A stretch of 64,000 bases of DNA from Bacillus pumilus (GCF_003431975.1 NZ_CP027116.1:3534001-3598000), one strand, 5' to 3'; positions 1-11,949 are shown, numbered from the stretch's first letter. Notes: generated by a model not told the origin, from the sequence alone. Numbers and translations are program-made.

Positions 1-2
1 CT

Positions 3-518
3 CTTGCTCAAGAAAGTGTTGGATTCACTGCAGGTGCTGCAGCTACCCTTGTTGGCATTTTAGGTGCTTTTAATGGTTTAGGGCGGATTGGCTGGGCTTC
101 CTTCTCAGATTATATCGGAAGGCCGAATACGTATACAATTTTCTTTAGTATCCAGCTCATTGCTTTTCCCTTACTCCCCTATTTAAAAGATCCGCTCGTC
201 TTTTCAATCGTGATGGCGATCATTTATACGTGCTATGGAGGAGGATTTGCCTCAATTCCAGCCTATATTGGGGATTTATTTGGCACGAAACAACTTGGTG
301 CTATACACGGTTATATTTTGACCGCATGGGCCGCTGCTGGTTTGGCTGGACCTTTATTTTCATCCTTTATTCGAGATATAACAGGTAACTACACGCAAAG
401 TCTGATGGTGTTCTCTGGCTTATTTTTCATTGCTTTTATCATATCTCTTCTCATACGAAAAGATATTCAGCAGTTGAGGGAAACAAACCTTACTGCTGCT
501 TCCTCAGCCCGACCTTAA
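3..518 (+). CDS. OFA-type MFS transporter, C-terminal part
   Basis: The reading frame is open from the window edge to a TAA at 516-518, so this is the last ~171 codons of a gene that begins outside. Visible are the MFS motif around GRIGWASFSDYIGR, then several hydrophobic helices and LFGTKQLGAIHGYILTAWAA, which is characteristic of the oxalate:formate antiporter (OFA) family of 12-helix carriers. The substrate cannot be told from this half. The next gene is a formate-dehydrogenase-like oxidoreductase on the same strand, so a small organic acid such as formate or oxalate is a reasonable inference. An ATG at 210 lies inside the frame but the coding sense clearly continues upstream of it. Confidence 0.85.
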   Translation, partial: LAQESVGFTAGAAATLVGILGAFNGLGRIGWASFSDYIGRPNTYTIFFSIQLIAFPLLPYLKDPLVFSIVMAIIYTCYGGGFASIPAYIGDLFGTKQLGAIHGYILTAWAAAGLAGPLFSSFIRDITGNYTQSLMVFSGLFFIAFIISLLIRKDIQQLRETNLTAASSARP

Positions 519-525
519 TTTGAAT

Positions 526-554
526 TTGACAGAATCACAATCTAAAGGTAATTT
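526..554 (+). promoter_or_regulatory. Predicted sigma-A promoter of the FdhF/YdeP gene
   Basis: TTGACA (526-531), a 17-base spacer and TAATTT (549-554) lie in the gap between the transporter and the oxidoreductase. The -35 is perfect and the -10 matches four of six. It places transcription start about 40 bases before the ATG, so the oxidoreductase can be expressed apart from the transporter. Confidence 0.6.
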
Positions 555-600
555 TTAGATATGAAAACGCTTTACAAAGTAATAGGAGGGTGATGATATC

Positions 601-2949
601 ATGGGGAAAACAAAACACAAGGGGCCTATTAAACTTAATAAAAAACCCTCACCAAAACTATGGGCCTCTTTTGCGCCTATGGGACTTGGAAAAGTAAAAC
701 CGAAACATATTCGAGACACGATGAAAGTGGCATGGGAGAACAAAGATAATCTCCCCTATGCATATCGTATTTTAACGCAGGGCGTGTGTGACGGCTGTGC
801 CCTTGGTGTTTCAGGATTATATGATCAAACGCTCGCAGGACCTCATATATGCACCACAAGACTAAATGTACTTCGTCTTAATACAATGCCAGCTATTGAA
901 CCCAAATGGTTCGAGGATATTCAACAGCTCAAACAAATGGACAGCACCTCTCTTCGCAAACTTGGTCGTATTCCGTATCCACTGATTCGAAAAAAAGGTG
1001 AAAATGCCTTTACTCGTATTTCCTGGGATGATGCATTAGATCAAATCGCTGCTAAAATCAAATCAATTGATAAGCGGCACCTCGCTTTCTATTTAACGGC
1101 TCGAGGTATTACAAATGAAGTCTATTATACTGCTGCGAAGGCAGCACGATTTATCGGGACAAATCATATTGATAATGCTTCTCGTATTTGCCATTCACCG
1201 AGCAAAACCGCTCTTAAACGCTCCCTTGGCATAGGAGCCTCCAGCTGTAATTACAGCGATTGGATTGGAACCGATGTATTAATTTTCTGGGGATCTGTCG
1301 CTGCAAACAATCAGCCAGTTTCTACTAAATATATGTACGCGGCTAAAAAGAAAGGAACCAAAATTATCGTCATCAATCCGTATAAAGAGCCTGCCATGGA
1401 AAAGTATTGGGTTCCTTCAATTCCAGAAAGTGCTTTATTCGGCACAAAAATTGCAGATGATTTCTATCAAGTCAATATAGGCGGCGATATTGCGTTTATG
1501 AATGGCGTCATCAAACATTGGTTTGACATGGAACAACATGCCCCCCATTCTGCTCTTGATCATGAATTTATTCAAGCCCATACAACTGGCATACAGGATT
1601 TAAAGCAGCATGTCGAACAGTTGAAGTGGGAGGATCTTGAAGCATCATCAGGCTTGTCGAAAGAAAGAATGAAGGAATTTGCAACCCTTCTTGCAAATGC
1701 CAATTCAGGTGTTTTTATTTGGAGTATGGGTCTTACCCAGCACCGATTTGCAACTGATAATATCTCACAGGTTGCCAACCTTGCCATGTTACGCGGATTT
1801 ATTGGCAGGAAACATTGTGGTGTCATGCCGATTCGTGGGCATAGCGGTGTCCAAGGTTCTGGGGAAATGGGTGCCGACCCATTCGTTTTGCCCGGCAGCG
1901 ATTTTGATGAAGAGAATATTGAAAGAATCGAAAAGGTCTGGGGATTTGACATTCCGAAATGGCATGGTGACACCGTTGGGCAATCGTTTGAGAAAATGGC
2001 TTTGCCAAAAGAACATCCACAAAAACTGAAAATGCTGTTTACAAGCGGTGGAAACTTTTTAGAAACGATGCCAAATCCAGATGCGATTGAAAAAGCTTTA
2101 TCTGAGCTTGAACTACGTGTCCATCAAGACATTATTTTGAACACCTCCACGCTCGTAGATGCAGAAGAATCGGTGATTGTTCTGCCTGCTATGACAAGGT
2201 ATGAGCAGCCAGGCGGCGGAACATCAACTAGTACAGAACGCATGGTATATTTCAGTCCAGAAATTGAAGGACCTCGAATTGAGGAAGCGAGAGCAGAATG
2301 GGACATTTATATTGATCTTGCAAAAAGAGTCCGGCCTGAAGATGCTGAGTTGATTCATTTCGAAACAGCAGAAGACATTCGCCGTGAAATTGCGGTCGCC
2401 AATCGAAACTATGATGGCATCCAGCACTTGCGTCATAAAGGAGACGTTTTTCAATGGGGTGGCGCATGGCTTTGTGAAGACGGAGAATGTCCAACACCAG
2501 ACGGCAAAGGCCATCTTCTTCCTGCCCAGCTGCCTCAATACAGGAAAACCGAAGGACATTTTAATATCACAACAAGAAGAGGAAAACAATTCAACTCCAT
2601 GATCTATAGTGAAAAGGATGCCTTTAATGGCGGAAAACGTCATTCTATCTTGATGAATGACGAAGATGCAAAAGAACTTTATGTTCAAGAAGGTGATCCA
2701 GTTGTATTGTTTAACCAATATGGATCCTATCAAGGAGTGGCTCAATTCGGAGAGTTGAAACGTGGCAATATCGCTGTTTATTGGCCTGAAGGGAATGTTT
2801 TAATTCCTAAAGGGGTCTATGAAAGCTACTCACAGATTCCTGAATATAATACGACTGCCATATTAGAAAAAGCCGAGACCTTTCATGCAAGAAAAGATCA
2901 GCACTACGTCGAAAAACGAATTGATGAATTAGAAACCACTTTGAATTGA
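601..2949 (+). CDS. FdhF/YdeP-family molybdopterin oxidoreductase
   Basis: A 782-residue protein of the formate-dehydrogenase alpha-like (YdeP) family: cytoplasmic, bis-MGD-dependent, with an N-terminal iron-sulphur site suggested by CDGCALGVSG and a nearby HICTTR cysteine (residues ~62-86). The molybdopterin oxidoreductase body follows (GVFIWSMGLTQHRFATDN, RGHSGVQGSGEMGADP), and the C-terminal molydopterin-binding domain is near residues 640-770 (FNITTRRGKQFNSMIY). Length fits the family (about 760-790). The ATG at 601 is preceded by AGGAGG. The YdeP branch is poorly characterised; formate oxidation is a family-level guess. Neighbouring OFA transporter supports organic-acid metabolism. No fdhD or cofactor genes are in view. 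Confidence 0.85.
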   Translation: MGKTKHKGPIKLNKKPSPKLWASFAPMGLGKVKPKHIRDTMKVAWENKDNLPYAYRILTQGVCDGCALGVSGLYDQTLAGPHICTTRLNVLRLNTMPAIEPKWFEDIQQLKQMDSTSLRKLGRIPYPLIRKKGENAFTRISWDDALDQIAAKIKSIDKRHLAFYLTARGITNEVYYTAAKAARFIGTNHIDNASRICHSPSKTALKRSLGIGASSCNYSDWIGTDVLIFWGSVAANNQPVSTKYMYAAKKKGTKIIVINPYKEPAMEKYWVPSIPESALFGTKIADDFYQVNIGGDIAFMNGVIKHWFDMEQHAPHSALDHEFIQAHTTGIQDLKQHVEQLKWEDLEASSGLSKERMKEFATLLANANSGVFIWSMGLTQHRFATDNISQVANLAMLRGFIGRKHCGVMPIRGHSGVQGSGEMGADPFVLPGSDFDEENIERIEKVWGFDIPKWHGDTVGQSFEKMALPKEHPQKLKMLFTSGGNFLETMPNPDAIEKALSELELRVHQDIILNTSTLVDAEESVIVLPAMTRYEQPGGGTSTSTERMVYFSPEIEGPRIEEARAEWDIYIDLAKRVRPEDAELIHFETAEDIRREIAVANRNYDGIQHLRHKGDVFQWGGAWLCEDGECPTPDGKGHLLPAQLPQYRKTEGHFNITTRRGKQFNSMIYSEKDAFNGGKRHSILMNDEDAKELYVQEGDPVVLFNQYGSYQGVAQFGELKRGNIAVYWPEGNVLIPKGVYESYSQIPEYNTTAILEKAETFHARKDQHYVEKRIDELETTLN

Positions 2950-2965
2950 TCTTCAACTGAAAAAA

Positions 2966-2988
2966 GCTGGGGATACCCAATCCCCAGC
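2966..2988 (-). terminator. Intrinsic terminator after ywmD
   Basis: Perfect 8-bp stem GCTGGGGA / TCCCCAGC with a 7-base loop. Read on the minus strand it is followed by a run of U, so it ends the ywmC-ywmD transcription. It lies between two converging genes; on the plus strand the U-run is weak. Confidence 0.8.
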
Positions 2989-3001
2989 TCCCATTTACAT
3001 C

Positions 3002-3679
3002 CTACTGACCAAAAGCGCTCGCTTCGTTTTGTAGAATATGATTCAATTCTTCAGCATTCGCAGCCGGTTGATATTGTCCACCACCTGCTTTAGCAACAGA
3101 CTGTAGACTTTTTGCTTCTTTTTCATTCACGTCAAAGCCGATGATATTGACGATGGTATCAATTCCGTCTTCATGTAATTCTTTTGCTGCTTGTGAAGGA
3201 CTTCCGCCACAAGTTTCTTCACCATCACTGACGACATAGACAATATTTTTCCCTTCAGCCTGATGATCTTCAAAATCTTGTTTCGTATCTGTTAATGCTT
3301 TTGCAAGCGGCGTCCAGCCAGTTGGCTTATACACATTCAGTGCTTGCTGAAATGGTGAAGACTCATATGATCCAAATCCATAAACAGCTTCAGAGCTTCC
3401 ACAAGAAACTGCTTTTCCTGCATTTTTATTGGTTCCTTCATGACCAAACACACGAAGCAGTACTTGAGTATCTTCTGATAAAATACTTGCGAAGCTTTGA
3501 ATAGAACGTTTGGCGATATCAATTTTCTTTTCGCCTTCAACTGTTTGTGCCATGCTTCCGCTTAAATCGAGTAATATCACCACATGGGCTGGCTCCTGTT
3601 TCTGTGTTACAGCATGGGCTGGCGAAGAAAGTAGCAGGACAAGACTAGCCAAAATGGTTAATACGATATTGCGCTTCAT
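3002..3679 (-). CDS. ywmD: Secreted von Willebrand factor A domain protein YwmD
   Basis: 225 residues: signal peptide (KRNIVLTILASLVLLLSSPAHA, ~residues 2-23) and one VWA domain with the MIDAS motif DLSGS (VILLDLSGSMAQ) near residue 38. Two cysteines, in AVSCGSSEAV and GEETCGGSP, are also present in the neighbouring paralogue and may form a disulphide. VWA domains bind protein or surface ligands through a metal ion; the partner here is unknown. It is the downstream member of a tandem pair with YwmC (~45 percent identical by eye) and has the same position next to spoIID as in B. subtilis. Confidence 0.85.
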   Translation of the reverse strand: MKRNIVLTILASLVLLLSSPAHAVTQKQEPAHVVILLDLSGSMAQTVEGEKKIDIAKRSIQSFASILSEDTQVLLRVFGHEGTNKNAGKAVSCGSSEAVYGFGSYESSPFQQALNVYKPTGWTPLAKALTDTKQDFEDHQAEGKNIVYVVSDGEETCGGSPSQAAKELHEDGIDTIVNIIGFDVNEKEAKSLQSVAKAGGGQYQPAANAEELNHILQNEASAFGQ

Positions 3680-3716
3680 TCATAAAAACCTCCCTTTTTA
3701 CATTCGTACAGAAAAA

Positions 3717-3747
3717 GAGAAACGAAAGTATACATCAATCGTTTCCC
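3717..3747 (-). terminator. Hairpin terminator between ywmC and ywmD
   Basis: GGGAAACGA / TCGTTTCTC arms with a 13-base loop, then UUUUUC on the minus strand. It should reduce read-through from ywmC into ywmD, suggesting the two paralogues are not simply one transcript. Confidence 0.6.
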
Positions 3748-3761
3748 TTTAGTTCAGCAAG

Positions 3762-4460
3762 TTATTCGTGTAATTTTAACGATTCTGCTGACAAGATAGA
3801 ACCCATTTCTTTACCAGTGCTTGCCTGATAGTAATGGCCTTTACCAGCTTTGGCTACTTGCTTCAATTGACCTTCATAGCCATCGTTAAAGTCTAATCCG
3901 ATCACATTAACAACAGTTGATCCTTTTGAGTTATGCAATTCTTTTGCTACTTTTACTGGATCTCCGCCACAAGTTTCTTCACCATCAGTGATTAGGTATA
4001 CAATATGTTTTGTGCCTTTGTTAAGCTGCTCATCCGCTTGCTTTGCATTTTCAAGAGCACGTGCAATTGGTGTCCAACCATTTGGTCCAAGTCCGTTTAA
4101 AGAGTTTTCAAAGCTTTCTTTTTCGTAAGGCTGTACGCCATAAACGCCTCTAATGACTTCACATGATTGAGCTTTACCTGAATTTTTGTTGTTTCCTTCA
4201 GAGCCAAACAAGCTCATACGAATTTTAGCGTCTTTTGGAAGTGACTGAGCAAATTTAAATACTTCTTCTTTTGCGAGATCAAATTTGCGTTCTCCCTCTA
4301 CTTTTCTTGCCATGCTTCCACTTGCATCAAGTAAGATTGTGACTCTTACATCTTTGTTATGTTTTTTGACTGTAGATGCTTCTGCAAATACTGGTGAAGA
4401 GATTGACATAGATAATGTCAATACAGCTAAGGTTACGAGAGTAAATACTTTTTTCAACAT
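3762..4460 (-). CDS. ywmC: Secreted von Willebrand factor A domain protein YwmC
   Basis: 232 residues with a classical signal peptide (KKVFTLVTLAVLTLSMS, cleavage expected after PVFA, ~residue 27) and a VWA domain carrying DASGS (TILLDASGSMARKVEG) at ~residue 45. The two conserved cysteines of the pair are in AQSCEVIRGV and EETCGGDP. The ATG follows an AGGAGG-type site. Paralogue of the adjacent YwmD, so a local duplication. Function beyond metal-dependent ligand binding outside the membrane is not known to me. Confidence 0.85.
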   Translation of the reverse strand: MLKKVFTLVTLAVLTLSMSISSPVFAEASTVKKHNKDVRVTILLDASGSMARKVEGERKFDLAKEEVFKFAQSLPKDAKIRMSLFGSEGNNKNSGKAQSCEVIRGVYGVQPYEKESFENSLNGLGPNGWTPIARALENAKQADEQLNKGTKHIVYLITDGEETCGGDPVKVAKELHNSKGSTVVNVIGLDFNDGYEGQLKQVAKAGKGHYYQASTGKEMGSILSAESLKLHE

Positions 4461-4598
4461 AATTTTCCTTCCTCCTTATGTATTTGATTGAAACACCTTA
4501 ATCGTAAATTATTCTTTCTTGGAATGGTATAGGACTCGGTCCCTTTTTCTCTTTCATCAAAATCACTAAAATTCTGTCAGATGTCTAGATATTTTCAC

Positions 4599-4724
4599 CT
4601 AACACATCATTTTCCCTCTTGTTTTCTCCTTCTTTCGAGGGGCTTTGTATCGGTCATCAGTTCTTGTCGGGACATAAATGTTTAAGATTTCCTGAGGTGC
4701 GTCATAAGTCGCAATTTGACACAT
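4599..4724 (-). CDS. Possible 41-aa basic protein
   Basis: An ORF that starts MCQIATYDAPQEILNIY and ends in a lysine/arginine-rich tail (APRKKEKTRGKMMC). AGAGG lies 10 bases before the ATG. Codon use looks ordinary and no obvious shadow gene explains it. It sits between the spoIID terminator and ywmC, so it would need its own promoter, which I did not find. I do not recognise a family; it may be a real small protein or chance. Confidence 0.3.
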   Translation of the reverse strand: MCQIATYDAPQEILNIYVPTRTDDRYKAPRKKEKTRGKMMC

Positions 4725-4745
4725 TCTGTTCAAACCTCTTGAAAC

Positions 4746-4776
4746 ACAAAAAAAGATACCCCATTTCTGAGGCACC
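4746..4776 (-). terminator. Intrinsic terminator of spoIID
   Basis: On the minus strand GGTGCCTC, 6-base loop, GGGGTATC (pairs include three G-U), followed by seven U. It lies just after the spoIID stop codon. Confidence 0.65.
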
Positions 4777-4782
4777 TTTGCT

Positions 4783-5808
4783 TTATTTTTTCGCCATATA
4801 TGTGTTGAGAAAACGATCCGCCGATTCAATTTGAATCCCTTTATAATAATGTTTCACGATGGCATCTACTTTTTTACCCGACTGCGCCATATAATGGGCA
4901 CCATACTGACTCATTCCTACACCATGGCCATACCCTTTTGTCGTAATGACAATTTGCTGGCCCTGTCGTTCCCATGTAAAGTCGGCTGAATGAAGCCCTA
5001 ATGATTCTCGAATGTCTCTGCCTGTCAGTGTTTTACCGTTGATCACGGCTTTCGCTACTTGATTTCCTGGTGTCCGTTCTTCAATCTGTCCTACTTGATT
5101 CTGCTGGGTGAGCGTCACACCTAATTTTTGCTGAAATTCACTAACTGAGATGGTTTTCTTATTTTGAAATTTTGGCGATTTTTCGTCCCATTTACTTGAG
5201 ACACTTTTCAAATAGGGGATTGCGTTTTTCCAATAAGCTTCAGCATTCTCCGTTTTTCCGTTACTTGTTGAAAAGAATAAGGCATCAATTGGTTTCTCGT
5301 CATAAGTCAACACTTTTCCTTGTGTGCTAGCGACAGCTTCTGTGACTTTTTTCAACTTCCAATTGTACGCTTTCCCCCAAATTTTCTTGAGTTCCTGCTT
5401 GTTTTTATACACTTGGAACATTTGGGTATCATCTACAAGAGAGCCCTTGGGTGATTTGACGGTCTTATCGATGATCATTTGTCTGACAATATACGTTCTT
5501 GCGGCGAGTGCCTGTGCCTTGAGTGCTTCCATTTCAAAATCAGCTGGCATTTCAGACGCTACAACACCGATGACATACTCTTCTAAGGGGATGTTTTCTA
5601 CCTGTTGATGCGCTGAACGATAGACGGGGATGGCGACGGGTGATTGCTTCAATTGAACTGTACCCTTCACTTCTTTTTTAACTGATGGCTCCGCAGCTAC
5701 ATGCTGGCTTGCCTCCGACTTCCCTTGAAACGTCGGCAACACAAGTAAAGTGGGAATCATTAAAATGATGATGCATATTCCTGCAATTGTCCATATCATT
5801 GGTTTCAT
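4783..5808 (-). CDS. spoIID: Stage II sporulation protein D, septal peptidoglycan lytic transglycosylase
   Basis: 341 residues with an N-terminal membrane anchor (residues ~5-27) and the SpoIID/amidase-enhancer domain: EEYVIGVVASEMPADFEMEA at ~residue 77 and the C-terminal GYGHGVGMSQYGA. In B. subtilis SpoIID cleaves septal glycan together with SpoIIP and SpoIIM during engulfment in the mother cell. The start ATG has GGGGG upstream. Gene order murAA-spoIID is conserved. A good sigma-E promoter precedes it, matching its known mother-cell expression. Confidence 0.95.
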   Translation of the reverse strand: MKPMIWTIAGICIIILMIPTLLVLPTFQGKSEASQHVAAEPSVKKEVKGTVQLKQSPVAIPVYRSAHQQVENIPLEEYVIGVVASEMPADFEMEALKAQALAARTYIVRQMIIDKTVKSPKGSLVDDTQMFQVYKNKQELKKIWGKAYNWKLKKVTEAVASTQGKVLTYDEKPIDALFFSTSNGKTENAEAYWKNAIPYLKSVSSKWDEKSPKFQNKKTISVSEFQQKLGVTLTQQNQVGQIEERTPGNQVAKAVINGKTLTGRDIRESLGLHSADFTWERQGQQIVITTKGYGHGVGMSQYGAHYMAQSGKKVDAIVKHYYKGIQIESADRFLNTYMAKK

Positions 5809-5843
5809 ATTTGGCTGCCCCCATTTATCTTTGAATCTCTTTT

Positions 5844-5873
5844 ATCTTATGGGCAGGGACAAGCTAATATGAC
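5844..5873 (-). promoter_or_regulatory. Predicted sigma-E promoter of spoIID
   Basis: On the minus strand GTCATATT, a 14-base spacer, and CATAAGAT, close to the B. subtilis sigma-E pattern (TCATAtT / CATAcaaT with 14-base spacing). It lies 36-65 bases upstream of the spoIID ATG, a normal distance. Confidence 0.7.
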
Positions 5874-6017
5874 AGGTTCTTTCATTCAATGGACAAGTCT
5901 TTTGATGAAAGGATGACGCTGTTTATCGATTGATTTTACTGTTCGTCTTTATGAATAAAATATAAGATGGTTGGATACACTAATGATAAGCTTTTATAAA
6001 TAAACCATTCTATGATT

Positions 6018-6055
6018 CTAAAAAAAATCAGCATGCCTCATGGACACACTGATTT
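6018..6055 (-). terminator. Intrinsic terminator of murAA
   Basis: AAATCAGTGTG / CATGCTGATTT stem on the minus strand followed by a run of eight T, starting 9 bases after the murAA stop. It separates murAA from spoIID. Confidence 0.75.
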
Positions 6056-6063
6056 CTTTATGA

Positions 6064-7371
6064 TTACGCGTTCAGATCTGATACAACTTGTTCTTGTGTC
6101 ACATCTGCTGCTTCATCGTTTACTCTTTCAATATCTGCACCAATTGCTGCAAGCTTTTGGTGGAAGTTCACATAACCACGGTCGATATGCTTCAACTCGG
6201 TGACACGTGTATGACCTTCTGCCACTAATCCAGCAAGTACAAGTGCTGCTCCTGCTCTTAAATCAGTCGCTGATACTTCAGCACCTTGAAGTTGAACCGG
6301 CCCGTTGATAATCACAGAGCGTCCCTCAATTTTAATATCGCCATTCATGCGGCGGAATTCTTCAGCATGCATAAAGCGGTTTTCAAACACCGTTTCTGTG
6401 ATCATGCTTGTTCCGTTCGCACGAAGCAATAGCGCCATCATCTGAGACTGCATATCCGTTGGGAAACCAGGATGCGGCATTGTTTTTAGATCGATTGGCT
6501 TGAGCTCAGATGGTCCAATGACTCTTAAACCTTCTTCTTCTTCAATGATCTGAATACCCATTTCTTCCATTTTTGCAACAAGTGAAGTCATGTGTTCTGG
6601 CACAGCGCCTTTTACAAGAACATTTCCTTGTGTAATAGCTGCTGCCACCATGAAAGTACCTGCTTCAATTCTGTCAGGGATGATGTTGTGTTTTGCACCG
6701 TGAAGTGTTTCCACACCTTCGATTTTGATTGTACCAGTACCAGCTCCGCGAACCTTACCGCCCATGGCATTGATGTAGTTTGCCAAATCAACAATTTCAG
6801 GTTCTTTTGCTACGTTTTCTAAAATCGTTGTTCCTTCAGCTAATGCTGCTGCCATGATGATGTTTTCAGTTGCACCTACACTTGGGAAATCCAAATAGAT
6901 TTTTGCACCTTTTAAACGGCCGTTTACTTCAGCCTCGATGAAACCATTTCCTACTTGAATTTTAGCTCCCATTGCTTCAAAGCCTTTTAAATGCTGGTCA
7001 ATTGGTCTAGAACCAATTGCACAACCTCCAGGTAATGCAACTCTTGCATGACCTGTTCTTGCTAAAAGTGGTCCCATGACAAGCACAGATGCTCGCATTT
7101 TACGGACGTACTCAAACGGAGCCTCAGTTGCTAGTGCATGAGATGCATCTACTGATACTTCGTTATTTTCAAATTGTACTTCTGCTCCTAAATGACGTAA
7201 CACTTCATTGATTGTATATACATCGGAGAGCGTAGGTACATCACAAATTACGCTTTTTTCTGTACTTGCTAACAAAGATGCAGCGATAACTGGTAAAACG
7301 GCATTTTTTGCGCCTTCTACTTTAACTGTGCCGTTTAACTTTTGACCGCCGCGGACGATGATTTTTTCCAA
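6064..7371 (-). CDS. murAA: UDP-N-acetylglucosamine 1-carboxyvinyltransferase MurAA
   Basis: 435 residues, EPT/RTPC-like fold; transfers enolpyruvate from PEP to UDP-GlcNAc, the first committed step of peptidoglycan synthesis in the cytoplasm. The catalytic cysteine, also the fosfomycin target, is in [16 protein letters not shown]-terminal substrate motif [17 protein letters not shown] is intact. It is the paralogue next to ywmB and spoIID, which in B. subtilis is the essential copy; a second copy (murAZ) is at 33795-35084. ywmB ends 32 bases upstream on the same strand. Confidence 0.95.
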   Translation of the reverse strand: MEKIIVRGGQKLNGTVKVEGAKNAVLPVIAASLLASTEKSVICDVPTLSDVYTINEVLRHLGAEVQFENNEVSVDASHALATEAPFEYVRKMRASVLVMGPLLARTGHARVALPGGCAIGSRPIDQHLKGFEAMGAKIQVGNGFIEAEVNGRLKGAKIYLDFPSVGATENIIMAAALAEGTTILENVAKEPEIVDLANYINAMGGKVRGAGTGTIKIEGVETLHGAKHNIIPDRIEAGTFMVAAAITQGNVLVKGAVPEHMTSLVAKMEEMGIQIIEEEEGLRVIGPSELKPIDLKTMPHPGFPTDMQSQMMALLLRANGTSMITETVFENRFMHAEEFRRMNGDIKIEGRSVIINGPVQLQGAEVSATDLRAGAALVLAGLVAEGHTRVTELKHIDRGYVNFHQKLAAIGADIERVNDEAADVTQEQVVSDLNA

Positions 7372-7403
7372 GGTCTTCCCCTCCGCGTCCCAAATTCTCT
7401 ATA

Positions 7404-8138
7404 TTAATATTCAGTCGTTACGATTGGTGTGCCAACCGTAATCGTATGATTTTCGTTCATTTCCGAACTTCTGATGGCAATTTGAACATTCATTTTATCA
7501 TTTGAAGTCATAATGAACTGTTCCCACTTATCTGTGTAAGCGGAAAGCGACACAAAATTAGACTCAACGAGATACTCAACTGGTTTTGCTTGAAATTCAT
7601 TTGCTAACGTTTCAGCTTTTTTTTGCAAAACAACATCCATCATACCATTTACATGACCATCGAGACAAGTAAAAATCACAAATTTTTCTTGTAATATGCT
7701 TTTTGCATGACGTACGAACTGATCATATGTATGTTCCCAGGTATTCAGTGGGCGAGCACCTTTTTGCTCATATAATAAATACGACTTTTGATTGGATTTT
7801 GTGTCGGTCTTCACGAGTAAAATTTTCGATAATGTATCATTTTTTTCATCTTTGTAAATTCCTGTGACTTTGGAGACATGTTTCTCTTTTTTTTCGGTCC
7901 ACTCATACTGTCGTAGTTCGTCTTTCAAACGTTTCACTTTTTTTGAAAATTGTTCGGATGAAATGTCTACATTTGTTTTGGCGTGAAGGGTCCATCCATC
8001 AACTTTGATTTGCTGGTTTTTTAGACCTTCAGCTATTTGGGCAAGCGGAGATGATTCTTCCGCACGAACACCTTGAATCATCAGAACAAAAAAAAGAATA
8101 AACGCAAATAATGGCCAACCTTTTAAATACTTTTTCAC
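7404..8138 (-). CDS. ywmB: YwmB family secreted protein
   Basis: 244 residues starting with GTG (GGGGG upstream) and a signal peptide or anchor (WPLFAFILFFVLMIQGVRA, ~residues 8-26). The rest is a mixed alpha/beta domain of the YwmB family, whose crystal structure is TATA-box-binding-like by fold, with no known enzyme activity. It is 32 bases upstream of murAA and probably cotranscribed, suggesting a link to cell envelope function, but that is inference. Confidence 0.85.
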   Translation of the reverse strand: MKKYLKGWPLFAFILFFVLMIQGVRAEESSPLAQIAEGLKNQQIKVDGWTLHAKTNVDISSEQFSKKVKRLKDELRQYEWTEKKEKHVSKVTGIYKDEKNDTLSKILLVKTDTKSNQKSYLLYEQKGARPLNTWEHTYDQFVRHAKSILQEKFVIFTCLDGHVNGMMDVVLQKKAETLANEFQAKPVEYLVESNFVSLSAYTDKWEQFIMTSNDKMNVQIAIRSSEMNENHTITVGTPIVTTEY

Positions 8139-8266
8139 TTGTCATTCCCCCTTGCTACAAGTGTTGCCGCAAGGAGGTCTATGCATACGTGGAAAAGTCA
8201 TCAAAGGCCATACTTTTGACACTTCTTTTTACGTTCCCGCATAAGGGAGTGACCAAACCTTTTATG

Positions 8267-8497
8267 CTAGAACATATAAGGAATTTGTTTGGAGAAATTT
8301 AAATAATCAAGGAAGAAATTGCTGACCGCAGATGCGATGGCAATGGTAATCAGCATCATCAGCAACCTTGCTTGAACGATTTTCCCTTTTTTAATCAGTG
8401 GATCAATATTTACGCCAAGCAATGCCCACCATGTAATCGCAATAAAAAATAGGTGGATCACAATACTCACAATTGCTTGTTGTCCTACGTCTTCCAT
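8267..8497 (-). CDS. ywzB: DUF1146 small membrane protein YwzB
   Basis: 76 residues with two transmembrane segments (residues ~8-27 and ~45-64), matching the DUF1146/YwzB family, which is found beside the ATP synthase and murAA genes in Bacillus. AGGAGG precedes the ATG at 8497. Role unknown. It is divergent from ywmA and 128 bases upstream of ywmB. Confidence 0.85.
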   Translation of the reverse strand: MEDVGQQAIVSIVIHLFFIAITWWALLGVNIDPLIKKGKIVQARLLMMLITIAIASAVSNFFLDYLNFSKQIPYMF

Positions 8498-8667
8498 ACA
8501 GTTGAATCCTCCTTTTATTTATTTCTGTAAAGGAAAACTCCCTTTCATTATATCCTCGAAAATCGGAAAGATGAGTCATTTGGAAAAAAGAGCTACATTT
8601 AGTGTGAATCCCCTCTTATGCTGGTGCCAAGGAGATGATATACTGCGTGTGGAAGGAGCTGAACACA

Positions 8668-9141
8668 TTGAAAGATTCTTTTCCTGACTTTGTTGATTTG
8701 TACGGAGAATTGGTTCCCTCATTTGATCATGAATGGGAGGCCATTGCTTTCTACTTTGATTATAGACAGACACAGCTAGAAGAATTAGCGCAATTGTGTC
8801 ATTTTCATAACATTTCTTTGGATTACTCTGAGGAAAGCCTGTATCAATTAGAATCACTATACTTTGATGCATTTACCAAGCAGTTGTTTGCTGAGTGGAA
8901 AATGCCAATAGATGCACTAGAAGCGATGTTGAGTGTGTATATGGGAGAGGTTATCATCCATCATCATTCAGATGCTGACTGGGTTGTGCGGCCTTATATG
9001 GACTCTCCGCATCAATATACGCTTGGCCTACGCCGGCACAATAAAACGTGGCATAGTACGCAGTTTTGCGAGCACTTATATCTTGAAAAACAGGATTCTC
9101 ATCCGTATGTGTCGATGTATCAATCTCTCATGTCATTCTAA
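8668..9141 (+). CDS. ywmA: YwmA-like protein
   Basis: 157 residues from a TTG at 8668, chosen because AAGGAG lies 9 bases before it; an in-frame ATG at 8635 has no ribosome site. The protein is acidic, soluble and rich in aromatic residues and histidines (EVIIHHHSDADW), without a motif I know. Its place between ywzB and atpC is that of ywmA in B. subtilis, which is why I use the symbol. It converges on the atp operon and shares its terminator. Confidence 0.75.
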   Translation: MKDSFPDFVDLYGELVPSFDHEWEAIAFYFDYRQTQLEELAQLCHFHNISLDYSEESLYQLESLYFDAFTKQLFAEWKMPIDALEAMLSVYMGEVIIHHHSDADWVVRPYMDSPHQYTLGLRRHNKTWHSTQFCEHLYLEKQDSHPYVSMYQSLMSF

Positions 9142-9143
9142 AA

Positions 9144-9178
9144 AAAATCCTTCTTATCAATGTGATAAGAAGGATTTT
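9144..9178. terminator. Bidirectional terminator of ywmA and the atp operon
   Basis: A perfect 16-bp inverted repeat (AAAATCCTTCTTATCA / TGATAAGAAGGATTTT) with a 3-base loop lies between the convergent ywmA and atpC stop codons, giving U-rich tails in both directions. Confidence 0.9.
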
Positions 9179-9183
9179 CTGTT

Positions 9184-9591
<408 letters not shown>

Positions 9592-9603
9592 CTAAGGACC
9601 AGA

Positions 9604-11043
<1,440 letters not shown>

Positions 11044-11049
11044 TTATTT

Positions 11050-11949
<900 letters not shown>

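Noticed and set aside
1572..1973. 133-codon minus-strand ORF inside the FdhF/YdeP gene
   Set aside because: Antisense shadow of a well-supported gene; no ribosome site or family resemblance.
2224..2745. 173-codon minus-strand ORF inside the FdhF/YdeP gene
   Set aside because: Antisense shadow; composition follows the codon positions of the real gene.
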